A DNA stretch of 64,000 nt from positions 1 through 64,000 of IMG/VR virus record IMGVR_UViG_3300031521_000039. One strand, written 5' to 3'. The notes below the pieces were generated by a model, which saw nothing but the letters and a program-made list of their open reading frames with translations, ran no database searches and was not told the DNA's origin. The first letter of the stretch is position 1. Every line of letters begins with the position of its first letter. This DNA comes from a virus. The position numbers and the translations under genes are program-made. This document shows positions 1-7,170 of the stretch, piece by piece.

Positions 1-10
1 AAGAGACACA

Positions 11-403
11 ATGAAAGAATTAGAAGGAATTGCAGTGAAAGTACAACAGGATATTAGATTATATTTCTTAGAGAATATTTATAATTATAGTCCAAAAATC
101 TATGAAAGAACTGATATGTTACTTAATTCATGTAAAGTATCACCTGTACAGAATAAAAATGGTGAATTTTATATTGAAATATATATAGACAATAAAACAG
201 TACATGTAAATCCATCTTGGTATGATGAATCAGAAATGGGTGTATCAGTTGGTGACTACATGACATTAGATGAAGTCTCTGAGCATTTTGCAATAGGAAT
301 GGGGAAAAATGCAGTAGGAACAGTTAATGACGAATGGGAAAGTACTGGGAAATTTATAAGTGAAATGATGTCGTTCTTACGTTCTAAATATAATATACTG
401 TAA
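11..403 (+). CDS. phage protein of unknown function, possibly 5' incomplete
   Basis: This encodes about 130 residues, acidic and without a signal peptide or membrane segment. The frame stays open to the left edge of the window and no good ribosome binding site precedes the ATG, so the true start may lie outside. The fold is not recognised. Its position upstream of the tail genes would suit a head-tail or tail-completion protein, but that is inference only. The stop is followed by AATAAATTAATT, the boundary element seen throughout this genome, and then by a 13-bp inverted repeat. Confidence 0.6.
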   Translation: MKELEGIAVKVQQDIRLYFLENIYNYSPKIYERTDMLLNSCKVSPVQNKNGEFYIEIYIDNKTVHVNPSWYDESEMGVSVGDYMTLDEVSEHFAIGMGKNAVGTVNDEWESTGKFISEMMSFLRSKYNIL

Positions 404-414
404 TAATAAATTAA

Positions 415-466
415 TTAAATGAAAATAACTTAAATCACAGATTTTAAAAGAAATATTTTCATTTAA
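415..466 (+). terminator. 13-bp inverted repeat downstream of the first gene
   Basis: The arms TTAAATGAAAATA (415-427) and TATTTTCATTTAA (454-466) are perfect complements with a 26-nt loop. No T-run follows, so it may be a transcript-end hairpin or an operator-like element ahead of the small-RNA promoter at 480. Confidence 0.4.
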
Positions 467-479
467 TTACACAAAGTAG

Positions 480-508
480 TTGACATTTTGTCACGTGACA
501 CATATAAT
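480..508 (+). promoter_or_regulatory. consensus promoter with palindromic operator
   Basis: TTGACA (480-485) and TATAAT (503-508) are 17 nt apart, an ideal sigma-70/SigA promoter. The spacer contains the perfect 12-bp palindrome TGTCACGTGACA (489-500), well placed for a repressor. Transcription would start near 515 and run into the hairpin at 564-600, giving an RNA of about 80 nt with no evident reading frame. Confidence 0.75.
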
Positions 509-514
509 AAAGAA

Positions 515-600
515 GTACACAAAAGTTTACAAGTTAAATTTATATAAAAAGTTTCATGTTGGGATAAGGTATTGTGTGTCTAGCGATGCCTTATTTTTAT
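515..600 (+). ncRNA. putative antisense small RNA, toxin locus A
   Basis: The RNA would run from the consensus promoter at 480-508 to an intrinsic terminator. That terminator has stem ATAAGGTAT (564-572) pairing with ATGCCTTAT (586-594), followed by TTTTT. It converges on a 35-codon hydrophobic ORF on the minus strand (722-829). The same layout recurs at 17.7-18.1 kb, so I read it as a type I antitoxin RNA. Direct overlap with the toxin transcript depends on where that transcript ends and is not proven. Confidence 0.5.
564..600 (+). terminator. intrinsic terminator of the locus A small RNA
   Basis: A nine-pair stem (one G-U pair) with a 13-nt loop is followed by a run of five T. Confidence 0.7.
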
Positions 601-721
601 GCAAAAATATAAGAGATACTCTAATTATATCATTTACCACCCTACGTAGTGTCTAGTTACGCTTTTTAAATAATATAATTAGATTCGTCTCCCATTTTTA
701 TCTATACTAGTTTATTGTGTA

Positions 722-829
722 TTAAAATTTATTTAAAACTGTTATAGCAAATTGAATTAATATTGTTACTAATCCAATAATAGCTATAGCCAATTCTTTA
801 TCAAAATGTATATCTCTATTTAGTTTCAT
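722..829 (-). CDS. small hydrophobic peptide, type I toxin-like (locus A)
   Basis: The 35-residue peptide has a charged N-terminus (MKLNRDIHFDKE), one hydrophobic helix (LAIAIIGLVTILIQFAI) and a basic tail (VLNKF). This is the usual plan of membrane-acting type I toxins. GGGAGGCG lies 13 nt upstream of the ATG. A minus-strand TATAAT-like -10 is present near 873-878. A relative with matching core (HxDK...IA.IG...I) and matching leader lies at 17991-18092. It converges with a small RNA from 480. The toxin role is inferred from architecture only; a phage holin-like or stress peptide is the alternative. Confidence 0.55.
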   Translation of the reverse strand: MKLNRDIHFDKELAIAIIGLVTILIQFAITVLNKF

Positions 830-998
830 GTTGTTTTAATCGCCTCCCTTGATGTCTAGTATTTAGGATGGCAATTATAATTATAACATTAGATGGTATT
901 TGAATACAAGAAAATGTTATAATTTACAAATTTATTGTATTAATATACTTCTTATAAATGAATAATAAACAATTTCAATAAATTAATAGAAATATGTA

Positions 999-1027
999 TT
1001 GACTTTTAAATTTGATGGTAGTAATAT
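999..1027 (+). promoter_or_regulatory. promoter of the antirepressor transcript
   Basis: TTGACT (999-1004) and TAATAT (1022-1027) are spaced 17 nt apart. The start near 1034 would give a leader of about 240 nt before the antirepressor ATG, carrying hairpins and two tiny ORFs. Confidence 0.6.
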
Positions 1028-1118
1028 GTAATTAAGGAAACCAACAAATTAATAGAATAAAGACAATACATAAATTATAAACTATATACTGCAATGATAC
1101 TATTCCTTTGGTATCAAA

Positions 1119-1253
1119 TTTATTAGTGAATACATAAGGAGTAATTTATGACTAAGGGTAGCTCCCTTGGTCGGATTATTCTAACTAATAAAAATATAAA
1201 AGGAAAGTAGTATGATTGGAATATATATGGAAACATATGTATTCACTAATAAA
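1119..1253 (+). promoter_or_regulatory. structured leader: 18-bp inverted repeat around an inner hairpin
   Basis: The 18-nt arms TTTATTAGTGAATACATA (1119-1136) and its exact complement (1236-1253) could close a large stem just upstream of the antirepressor ribosome binding site AGGAGG (1262-1267). Inside is a nine-pair hairpin, GACTAAGGG (1150-1158) with CCCTTGGTC (1164-1172). A shorter stem, TGATAC/GTATCA (1095-1116), precedes it. No T-run follows, so control of translation or a protein-binding site is more likely than termination. Confidence 0.55.
1148..1210 (+). CDS. leader peptide 1 upstream of the antirepressor
   Basis: The 20-codon frame begins MTKGSSLGRIILTNKN and has a strong ribosome binding site (AAGGAG, six nt before ATG). 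Its start lies between the arms of the 18-bp inverted repeat, and the inner hairpin lies within its first codons. It ends two bases before the next small frame. It is probably regulatory rather than a functional product. No homologue is recognised. Confidence 0.4.
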   Translation: MTKGSSLGRIILTNKNIKGK

Positions 1254-1283
1254 CAAATTAAAAGGAGGTTTTCTATATGGTAG
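1212..1283 (+). CDS. leader peptide 2, overlapping the antirepressor start
   Basis: The 23-codon frame is preceded by AAAAGGAAAG and starts at ATG 1212. It runs through the right arm of the inverted repeat and through the antirepressor ribosome binding site, and stops at TAG 1281-1283, inside the start region of the next gene (ATG 1277). Ribosomes translating it would open the leader stem and deliver to the antirepressor start, a typical coupling arrangement. The interpretation is inference. Confidence 0.35.
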   Translation: MIGIYMETYVFTNKQIKRRFSIW

Positions 1284-2257
1284 AAAACAAAATTATCAAA
1301 CTATTTACAGGTGAAAAGGTACAAACAAAGGAAAGAGAATATACAAGGATTATGGGTGGATTTGGTGACAATAAACCAATATTTACAATATGGCAAGCTA
1401 GTGAATTATTAGGATTAAAAACTGGTAAAGCAGTAGAAAATTTTAATAATAATTCTAGTAAATTTGAAGAAGAATTAGATTTTATAGACTTAAAATCCGC
1501 TATCCATGGTAAGGACAGCGAAACAAAATCAAGTGTTACCAACGTTTTAAAGGACATAGGATATTCTCAAAATAAATTAAATGCAACTGATAAATGGTTG
1601 GGATTTAGTTTTAGTGGAATTATGAAAATGGTTAAAATTGCAAAGTCAAAAGAATCTTGGAATATTTATGACGAATTTTTAGAAGATTATTTTCAAACAA
1701 AAGCTGAAAATATTGTTATGGAAAAGACATTGCAAGAAAGCAAAGAAACTTTCATAGAAGAACGAAAATACATATTAGGTAGTGTGTTGTTTGAAACTAA
1801 TACAGTCAAGAAAATGGAACTATTGGAGCGAGATAAAGCATTAGAAGAACAAATTAAACAAATAGATATTACTTTAGCAAAAGAACAATTAATGGAACAA
1901 TTACAAGATAGTTTAGCTATAGCAGATAGATTTACTAATAGTAATAAATTATATGATGTGGGTGAATTTAGTAAGATATTAGATATAAAAGGATTTGGAC
2001 GTAACAAATTATTTGAATGGATGAGAGATGGTAAAATATTAAGAGCAAATAATGAACCATATCAAAATCAAGTAGATATGAATCATTTTAAAGTTATTCC
2101 AATAGAAGGAAACAAATTCTGTGATAGTAAGACATTAATTAAATCACAAGGAATTTCATACATAATTAAGAAGTTAATTAAAGACGGGAAAATTGAATCT
2201 AAATCTTATGAAGATATCATAAAGAACATTGATGAGAATTTAAAAGTAGCTAATTAA
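1277..2257 (+). CDS. phage antirepressor with KilA-C domain
   Basis: The 326-residue protein is a DNA-binding antirepressor candidate. Residues about 30-140 form an ORF6N/Rha-like N-terminal module, with sequence such as FTIWQASELLGLKTGKA. Residues about 145-215 are a charged coiled coil. Residues about 220-325 match the KilA-C/ANT type (LYDVGEFSKILDIKGFGRN, LFEWMRDGKIL, NEPYQ). Antirepressors of this class counteract the lysogenic repressor. A repressor-like HTH gene faces it immediately downstream on the other strand, which fits. The ATG has AGGAGG nine nt upstream. The long structured leader suggests post-transcriptional control. Confidence 0.85.
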   Translation: MVENKIIKLFTGEKVQTKEREYTRIMGGFGDNKPIFTIWQASELLGLKTGKAVENFNNNSSKFEEELDFIDLKSAIHGKDSETKSSVTNVLKDIGYSQNKLNATDKWLGFSFSGIMKMVKIAKSKESWNIYDEFLEDYFQTKAENIVMEKTLQESKETFIEERKYILGSVLFETNTVKKMELLERDKALEEQIKQIDITLAKEQLMEQLQDSLAIADRFTNSNKLYDVGEFSKILDIKGFGRNKLFEWMRDGKILRANNEPYQNQVDMNHFKVIPIEGNKFCDSKTLIKSQGISYIIKKLIKDGKIESKSYEDIIKNIDENLKVAN

Positions 2258-2335
2258 TAAATTAATAGAATAAAAACAAAAGACAAGCTAAATGAAACAA
2301 TATAGATTGGACTGAATTTGATGATTAAAATATGT

Positions 2336-2365
2336 AAGACTAGAATTGATTTTCTAGTCTTTTTG
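2336..2365 (+). terminator. intrinsic terminator of the antirepressor
   Basis: The stem AAGACTAGAA (2336-2345) with TTCTAGTCTT (2352-2361) is followed by TTTTG. It overlaps the 3' end of the convergent repressor gene. Confidence 0.75.
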
Positions 2366-3145
2366 CTTTGGGTTTATAAAATACTCTTTAATATAATAGT
2401 TAGAAACCTTTTCTAAGTCGTGCAGTATTTCAAGACTTAAATCCATAAATCCACCATGTGAATATATATTTCTAAGTTCTACTATAAGAGATAGAAAAGT
2501 TATATCATTATATTGAGATGATACTATATTATAAATTGTACGATAAACATAATTAAATTTTATTGATATGGGCAATTCTAATTTTAAATAATCTTGCATT
2601 TCATCTTTATAAATATCTTCTAAAGATGAATCGTTTGTTAGTATTCCTTTTAATATTATTTTAATATTGTTTTCAATTTCATTTTCATATTCCATTTTCT
2701 CTTGTTGTAATTCTAGTTCTTTTTCTATTTCCTTAGCTATTTTTATTCTGTTTTTTATTTCAATTTCAGTATTTAAAAATTTATCTTTGGTTTTATCTAG
2801 AGTAATTCCACTTATTGTTCCTATGATGCCACCTAAAAAGCCACCAAGTGCTAAACCTGTAACTCCACCTGTTATACTAGCAGAACCAATAATGTTATTG
2901 GACGAATTTTTAGAAGACATTGTTATAGCTTTATTTGGTTTATCCCAAATGATATTATAACCTAATGCTTGAGCAATCTCTATTATTTCATTGTATCTAA
3001 TAGTTCCTCTAGTAAGTTTATTATTAAGACTTGCTACAGTTGTAGCTTCTTCTTTTGGTCGTTTTTCATTTAGAATAGATACTAAATCAGTGAGAGTTAT
3101 ATTTTCTTTTAATAGATATTCTTTTACTTGTTGTTTTATATCCAT
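2354..3145 (-). CDS. HTH regulator with glycine-zipper membrane segment
   Basis: The 263-residue protein has an N-terminal helix-turn-helix of the LLM/DUF6471-like kind. It contains the pattern VASLNNKLTRGTIRYNEI followed by EIAQALGYNIIW at about residues 38-68. Residues about 88-115 are a glycine-zipper hydrophobic segment (GGVTGLALGGFLGGIIG), then a charged coiled coil and a helical C-terminus. It is read divergently from the gene at 3367, with face-to-face promoters, as in a lysogeny switch. A membrane-tethered repressor, an immunity protein or a superinfection-exclusion protein are all possible. GGTGGTG precedes the ATG. Confidence 0.7.
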   Translation of the reverse strand: MDIKQQVKEYLLKENITLTDLVSILNEKRPKEEATTVASLNNKLTRGTIRYNEIIEIAQALGYNIIWDKPNKAITMSSKNSSNNIIGSASITGGVTGLALGGFLGGIIGTISGITLDKTKDKFLNTEIEIKNRIKIAKEIEKELELQQEKMEYENEIENNIKIILKGILTNDSSLEDIYKDEMQDYLKLELPISIKFNYVYRTIYNIVSSQYNDITFLSLIVELRNIYSHGGFMDLSLEILHDLEKVSNYYIKEYFINPKQKD

Positions 3146-3171
3146 TAATATTCACCACCTTTATATATACT

Positions 3172-3200
3172 ATTATACATCAACATATAAAAATATACAA
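3172..3200 (-). promoter_or_regulatory. minus-strand promoter of the HTH regulator
   Basis: On the minus strand TTGTAT (3200-3195) and TATAAT (3177-3172) are spaced by 17 nt. The preceding GATG repeats the sequence before the opposing -10 box, suggesting a shared operator. Confidence 0.65.
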
Positions 3201-3207
3201 TAATGTA

Positions 3208-3235
3208 TTGACATTTAAATATAACGATGTATAAT
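3208..3235 (+). promoter_or_regulatory. plus-strand promoter divergent from the HTH regulator
   Basis: TTGACA (3208-3213) and TATAAT (3230-3235) are spaced by 16 nt. The word GATGTATAAT occurs at both opposing -10 boxes, so one regulator could bind both. The leader before the next gene contains TAATAACTA/TAGTTATTA arms (about 3282-3340). Confidence 0.65.
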
Positions 3236-3366
3236 TTAGTTATGGTAAACAAAACAAACATTACCAAATATAAAAATAAGGTAATAACTAAAAAGCTACC
3301 ACCTAATCCCTCAACAAGATTAGTATAGCATAGTTATTATTGAAAAATCAAGGAGATGTATTAATT

Positions 3367-3813
3367 ATGTATCAAATAGGATTAAAAAGAGAAGAATATT
3401 ATGAAGGAACTATTCCAGATTTAAGAGACTTATTAATTTCATTCGAAAAATTTTTAACAGAACGAAAAATAGTGGGACAAGGTTCGATTTTAGATTATAA
3501 AGAATTCTTAGTGAAATGGGATAAAGAAAAAGAATTTCAAAAAGATTTGGAATATAGTGATTTGATTACGTTCTTAGAAGAAAACAAATTTGATGATTTA
3601 AATTTGTATAAACAAGAAGATTATTTAAATGAAGAGTATGATAAAGTCACCTGCATTTATGGCGAAGAATTTTTCGATACTATAGGAGTTAAAGAAAAGA
3701 AATTTAGAAATATTTTCATGCAAGGTGAATACATAATAGAGTATCAAGATAGAATGTATATAGATATAGAAATAAATGGTATAAGACAGGCATATATTTT
3801 AGAAATTTCCTAA
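3367..3813 (+). CDS. acidic protein of unknown function
   Basis: About 148 residues, soluble and charged, with no recognised fold. I chose ATG 3367 because AAGGAG lies 11 nt upstream, a spacing common in this genome; a TTG at 3340 would lie upstream of that site. It is the first gene of the transcript divergent from the HTH/glycine-zipper regulator, the usual position of a cro-like or early lytic gene. No HTH is visible, so its role is unknown. Confidence 0.65.
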   Translation: MYQIGLKREEYYEGTIPDLRDLLISFEKFLTERKIVGQGSILDYKEFLVKWDKEKEFQKDLEYSDLITFLEENKFDDLNLYKQEDYLNEEYDKVTCIYGEEFFDTIGVKEKKFRNIFMQGEYIIEYQDRMYIDIEINGIRQAYILEIS

Positions 3814-3870
3814 TTTACTTTTAATTAAAGATGGTTAAGGTTGTTTAAAAATTAAATATTGTATAAATGA

Positions 3871-3968
3871 ATAGATATGGTATAATTAGAGCATGATAAA
3901 AGAAAAGGACGATTACTCGCCCTATGTATCTCAGCCAGATGTCGGCTCTAATTTCAGTATTCGGTTCT
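3871..3968 (+). ncRNA. putative small RNA facing the locus C peptide
   Basis: A plus-strand promoter is suggested by an extended -10 (TATGGTATAAT, about 3880-3890) with TTGTAT 16 nt upstream. RNA starting near 3896 would converge on the end of the small membrane-peptide gene at 3969-4148. The two ends are linked by complementary words (TAGAGC/GACTCTAATT, CAGTATTC/GAATACT). Its extent and end are uncertain. Confidence 0.35.
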
Positions 3969-4148
3969 CTACTTCAGAATACTTGTAATTAGAGTCTTTA
4001 TTATGTCTTGGTTTATACCAATAGCAATTGCTTTAGATATAGAACCTAGTACTATTAAAAATAGTATAACATTCCAAAGGCTTAATCCATTCTTTTTAAC
4101 TGAAACTGGTTTAGTCTCGTAATCGAAATGAATACGTCTCTCTTTCAT
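3969..4148 (-). CDS. small membrane peptide, possible type I toxin (locus C)
   Basis: The 59-residue peptide has a basic N-terminus (MKERRIHFDYETKP) and one transmembrane helix (LWNVILFLIVLGSISKAIAI), then a short tail. The start is set by GGAGGTG before ATG 4148. A 19-bp inverted repeat lies directly upstream of the ribosome binding site. A putative RNA converges on its 3' end. The layout resembles locus A, but the peptide is longer and not clearly related in sequence. It could equally be an ordinary small phage membrane protein. Confidence 0.5.
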   Translation of the reverse strand: MKERRIHFDYETKPVSVKKNGLSLWNVILFLIVLGSISKAIAIGINQDIIKTLITSILK

Positions 4149-4161
4149 AAAAATCACCTCC

Positions 4162-4217
4162 TCCAAAGTATTTTTCCTTAAAAATAACTTATTATATCTA
4201 AGGAAAAATACTTTGGA
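4162..4217 (-). promoter_or_regulatory. 19-bp perfect inverted repeat upstream of the locus C peptide
   Basis: The arms TCCAAAGTATTTTTCCTTA (4162-4180) and its complement (4199-4217) flank an 18-nt loop. On the minus strand the loop contains GATATAATAAG, a likely -10 box. The proximal arm abuts the ribosome binding site. It could be an operator spanning the promoter, or an mRNA hairpin occluding translation if transcription starts further upstream. Confidence 0.55.
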
Positions 4218-4446
4218 TTATGGTTATTAGAACTATGAAAGACTACGTGCTTTACTATATTATTGTAGATATTAATCTAATATTTTAGTGTTTAAGTTTG
4301 GATATTGTTCAATTCATTTTTCATAACATTTAATTTTCAACCCTTTATCTATTTTAATACAGTAAACATATTATACCATAAAATTGGAAAAATGTAAAAT
4401 TAGATATTAATTTTTAGGATTGATTATAAATCGCTTGAAAAAGTGT

Positions 4447-4535
4447 TATAATATAGATATGGAAGGATAGATATTAATAAGTAGTCGACGATTTATTAAT
4501 ATTGAAAGGGTTATCTCCAATTAACCTTTCTTTCT
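4447..4535 (+). ncRNA. putative leader or small RNA upstream of the homing endonuclease
   Basis: A TATAAT at about 4447-4452 is followed by a 10-bp inverted repeat (ATATTAATAA 4471-4480 with TTATTAATAT 4493-4502). A second hairpin, GAAAGGGTTA (4504-4513) with TAACCTTTC (4522-4530), ends in TTTCTATTTT, which resembles an intrinsic terminator. It may be an attenuated leader of the next gene. The rest of 4218-4446 holds nothing I can identify. Confidence 0.35.
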
Positions 4536-4580
4536 ATTTTATAAAATATTGGAGAATAAATTATATTGGAGGAATTTATT

Positions 4581-6188
4581 ATGGAAGAAATAAAAAGACA
4601 ATTAAACGAAGAAGATTACTTAGAATATATAGAACAATGGGAAATTGAAAACAAAGAATTGATTAAGAGTGGTAAATGTAAAAAAACTTTTACAAATAAT
4701 TTACCTAAATTAAAAACAGGAAGACTTAAAGGAACAACAGTTTGGGAAAACACCATAGAAAAATTAGTTTATTTTATTTATGGTAATGTTAAAGATTGGA
4801 TTACAATAATTGGTTATAATAAAGATACAAAAATGCTAACAGTTAAATATAATAATGTAGAATTTGATATATTGCATTGTAATTTTATAGCTTGTAAATT
4901 TGGAAGAAAAATTGGAGAAATTAAATATTCACATGAATTTAAATATAATGTTGGAGATAAAATAGAAGATAGAAGAAAATTATTGATTATAGATATGGAG
5001 AATAGAAAAGATAGAAGATGGTATAAATATCAATGTATTATTTGTAAAAATATAGATTGGATACGAGAAGATGCGTTAATAGAACAAACACAAGGATGTA
5101 ATTCTTGTAGTGGGCATAAAGTTATTTTTGGATTTAATGATATACCAACAACTGCTCCATTTATGGTTAAATACTTTCAATATGGATATGACGAGGCTAA
5201 ATTGTATACATACACAGGAAGTGGAAACCCAAATAATAAGACTGGTTTAATAAAGCCAATTTGCCCCGATTGTAAAAGAATTAGAAATAAATCCATTAGA
5301 ATTTATGATATATATAGAAATAACTCTATTGGGTGTTCATGCTCTGATTCTATATCTTTTCCAGAAAAAACAATGTTTAATATACTAGAACAATTGAAAT
5401 TAGATTTTCAAACACAATTAAATAAATCAAAATTTCAATGGTGTGATAAATATAAATATGATTTTTACTTTGAATATAATAACGAACAATATGTATGTGA
5501 GGTTCATGGGATTCAACATTACGAACAAACTAATAGAAAAAATTCAAGAACTTTAGATGAAGAACAAGAAAATGATAGAGTTAAGAAACAATTAGCTTTA
5601 GCAAATGGAATTAAAGAAGAAAATTATATTGTAGTTGATTGTAGGTATAGTGAATTGGAGTTTATTAAAAATAATAAGGATGGTATTTTAAATAGTAAAT
5701 TAAATGAATTATTTGATTTAAGAATGGTTAATTGGTTAAAATGTGAAGAATTTGCGTTAAGCAACAGATTAAAAGAAGCTTGTGACTTATGGAACAGTGG
5801 AATTCATAGTAGCACTAAAATAGGTACAAGGATGAAAATTCATGGAGCAACTATTATTAGATACTTAAAAACAGGTCGTAAAGTAAACTTTTGTGACTAT
5901 TCAAAAGACATATCTATAAAAGAAGTAATAAACAAAATGGTTTTGTCAACTAGTAAACCAGTAATATGTTCTGATAATGGAATAATATTTAAAAGTATAG
6001 CTAATTGTTCTAGAAAAAGTAAAGAATTGTTTGGTATAAATATATGTGAACAATCAATAGCAAATGTTTGTAATAAAAATTTAAAGCAAATTAGAACAAA
6101 AGGGTTTATGTTTAGGTATATTTCTGACCTTACACAAGAAGAAATTAAACATATTCAAGAAAATGCAAAATTAAATCAAGCGATATAA
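4581..6188 (+). CDS. free-standing homing endonuclease, Vsr-like/EDxHD type with NUMOD1
   Basis: The 535-residue protein is probably a site-specific DNA endonuclease. Two zinc-ribbon pairs are visible (CIIC...CNSC and CPDC...CSC, about residues 150-260). A Vsr-like nuclease core follows: FPEKTMFNILEQL, YDFYFEYNNEQY, then CEVHGIQHYE (about residues 260-315). The C-terminus (about 455-515) has a NUMOD1-like DNA-binding repeat with FKSIANCSRKS and SIANVCN. A paralogue lies at 34711-36135. It sits about 3 kb upstream of an ORF-less group I intron in the tape measure gene, so it could drive intron homing in trans. The start follows GGAGGAATTTATT. Confidence 0.75.
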   Translation: MEEIKRQLNEEDYLEYIEQWEIENKELIKSGKCKKTFTNNLPKLKTGRLKGTTVWENTIEKLVYFIYGNVKDWITIIGYNKDTKMLTVKYNNVEFDILHCNFIACKFGRKIGEIKYSHEFKYNVGDKIEDRRKLLIIDMENRKDRRWYKYQCIICKNIDWIREDALIEQTQGCNSCSGHKVIFGFNDIPTTAPFMVKYFQYGYDEAKLYTYTGSGNPNNKTGLIKPICPDCKRIRNKSIRIYDIYRNNSIGCSCSDSISFPEKTMFNILEQLKLDFQTQLNKSKFQWCDKYKYDFYFEYNNEQYVCEVHGIQHYEQTNRKNSRTLDEEQENDRVKKQLALANGIKEENYIVVDCRYSELEFIKNNKDGILNSKLNELFDLRMVNWLKCEEFALSNRLKEACDLWNSGIHSSTKIGTRMKIHGATIIRYLKTGRKVNFCDYSKDISIKEVINKMVLSTSKPVICSDNGIIFKSIANCSRKSKELFGINICEQSIANVCNKNLKQIRTKGFMFRYISDLTQEEIKHIQENAKLNQAI

Positions 6189-6247
6189 AATAGTTGGAAT
6201 AATTTACTTATATTTGTTATAATCATCTAATAAGGGGTGGTTATAAC

Positions 6248-6457
6248 ATGGAAAAGAAAGATGTTATGTTTTTTAAAATAATAGCAGGTATTATATGTGT
6301 AGTTATATGTGCAGGTTCTATAATGTATTTAACTAAAAATTATAAAACACATGATCAAATAGTTCAAGAAAAAGCAGATGAATTAAGAGACGAAATGGAT
6401 AGCGTAAATAAAGCTATTGAAAATGGTGATACAAAACAATTTAATAAGAAAAAGTAG
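6248..6457 (+). CDS. small single-pass membrane protein
   Basis: The 69-residue protein has one transmembrane helix (IIAGIICVVICAGSIMYL, about residues 10-29) and a charged helical tail. TAAGGGGTGG precedes the ATG. It lies just upstream of the tail chaperone candidate. No family is recognised. Confidence 0.6.
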   Translation: MEKKDVMFFKIIAGIICVVICAGSIMYLTKNYKTHDQIVQEKADELRDEMDSVNKAIENGDTKQFNKKK

Positions 6458-6458
6458 T

Positions 6459-6488
6459 GAGAGATTATTTTTATAGTCTCTTTTTTTG
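6459..6488 (+). terminator. intrinsic terminator
   Basis: GAGATTATTTTTATAGTCTC forms a short hairpin followed by seven T, between the membrane protein and the tail chaperone candidate. Confidence 0.65.
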
Positions 6489-6518
6489 TTATATTAAAAA
6501 ATAAAGGGGAGAATAAAA

Positions 6519-7103
6519 ATGGCTAAATTAAAAGACGACAGTGTAAAAAAGAAAATTAGAGCTATATATAATGAATATCAAATAATCAATCCAGAATTTA
6601 ATCGAGGGATATATAATGAATTATCACAAATAATTAGAGACAATTCTATAATAGTAAACTTAGAAGAAAAGTTATCTGATATTCAAGTAGATAATACTGT
6701 AAAAATATTTAGATTAATGCTTAAAAAATTAACAAATATAGAAGAAGATTGGGATAATATAGATGATATTAATTTAGATGAAATGTTAAATTTTGCAGAT
6801 GGAGATTTTAAAAAAGTAGTAAATACTTTAATGGATATTATGTTAGAAGTAGCACAAGATAACAGATTAAATGATATTAGAAAATTAAATATCTTAAATG
6901 ATAAATTAATTGAATTTAAAGAAAGTATAACTTCAACGGTGAAAATGGAACAAACATTATCTAATCTTGGATTGGATATGGATAAATTAATTAAAATGCA
7001 AAATGGTGATGAAGATATAAAGAAAGAGTTTCAAGAAAACATTATAAAAGAACTAGAAAAAGAAAACAAACCTAAAAGACAATATAATAAAAAGAAAAAG
7101 TAA
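6519..7103 (+). CDS. probable tail assembly chaperone
   Basis: The 194-residue protein is highly charged and helical, and ends in a lysine-rich tail (KPKRQYNKKKK). No sequence family is evident. The gene directly precedes the tape measure gene, where siphophages encode their tail assembly chaperone, so the role is inferred from position. No clear slippery site for a frameshifted G/GT pair was found. A hairpin terminator follows. Confidence 0.55.
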   Translation: MAKLKDDSVKKKIRAIYNEYQIINPEFNRGIYNELSQIIRDNSIIVNLEEKLSDIQVDNTVKIFRLMLKKLTNIEEDWDNIDDINLDEMLNFADGDFKKVVNTLMDIMLEVAQDNRLNDIRKLNILNDKLIEFKESITSTVKMEQTLSNLGLDMDKLIKMQNGDEDIKKEFQENIIKELEKENKPKRQYNKKKK

Positions 7104-7141
7104 CAGAGAGTAATATTATTTTTATATTGCTCTCTTTTTTA
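7104..7141 (+). terminator. intrinsic terminator
   Basis: AGAGAGTAATAT and ATATTGCTCTCT pair imperfectly around a T-rich loop, followed by TTTTTTA. It lies between the chaperone candidate and the tape measure gene, so it probably attenuates rather than blocks. Confidence 0.6.
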
Positions 7142-7170
7142 TGTGTAAATATGAAAGGAGAGTAATATAA

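Noticed and set aside
1273-1557. Minus-strand reading frames opposite the antirepressor and other genes
   Set aside because: They have no ribosome binding site and mirror the codon pattern of the plus-strand genes, so they are shadows.
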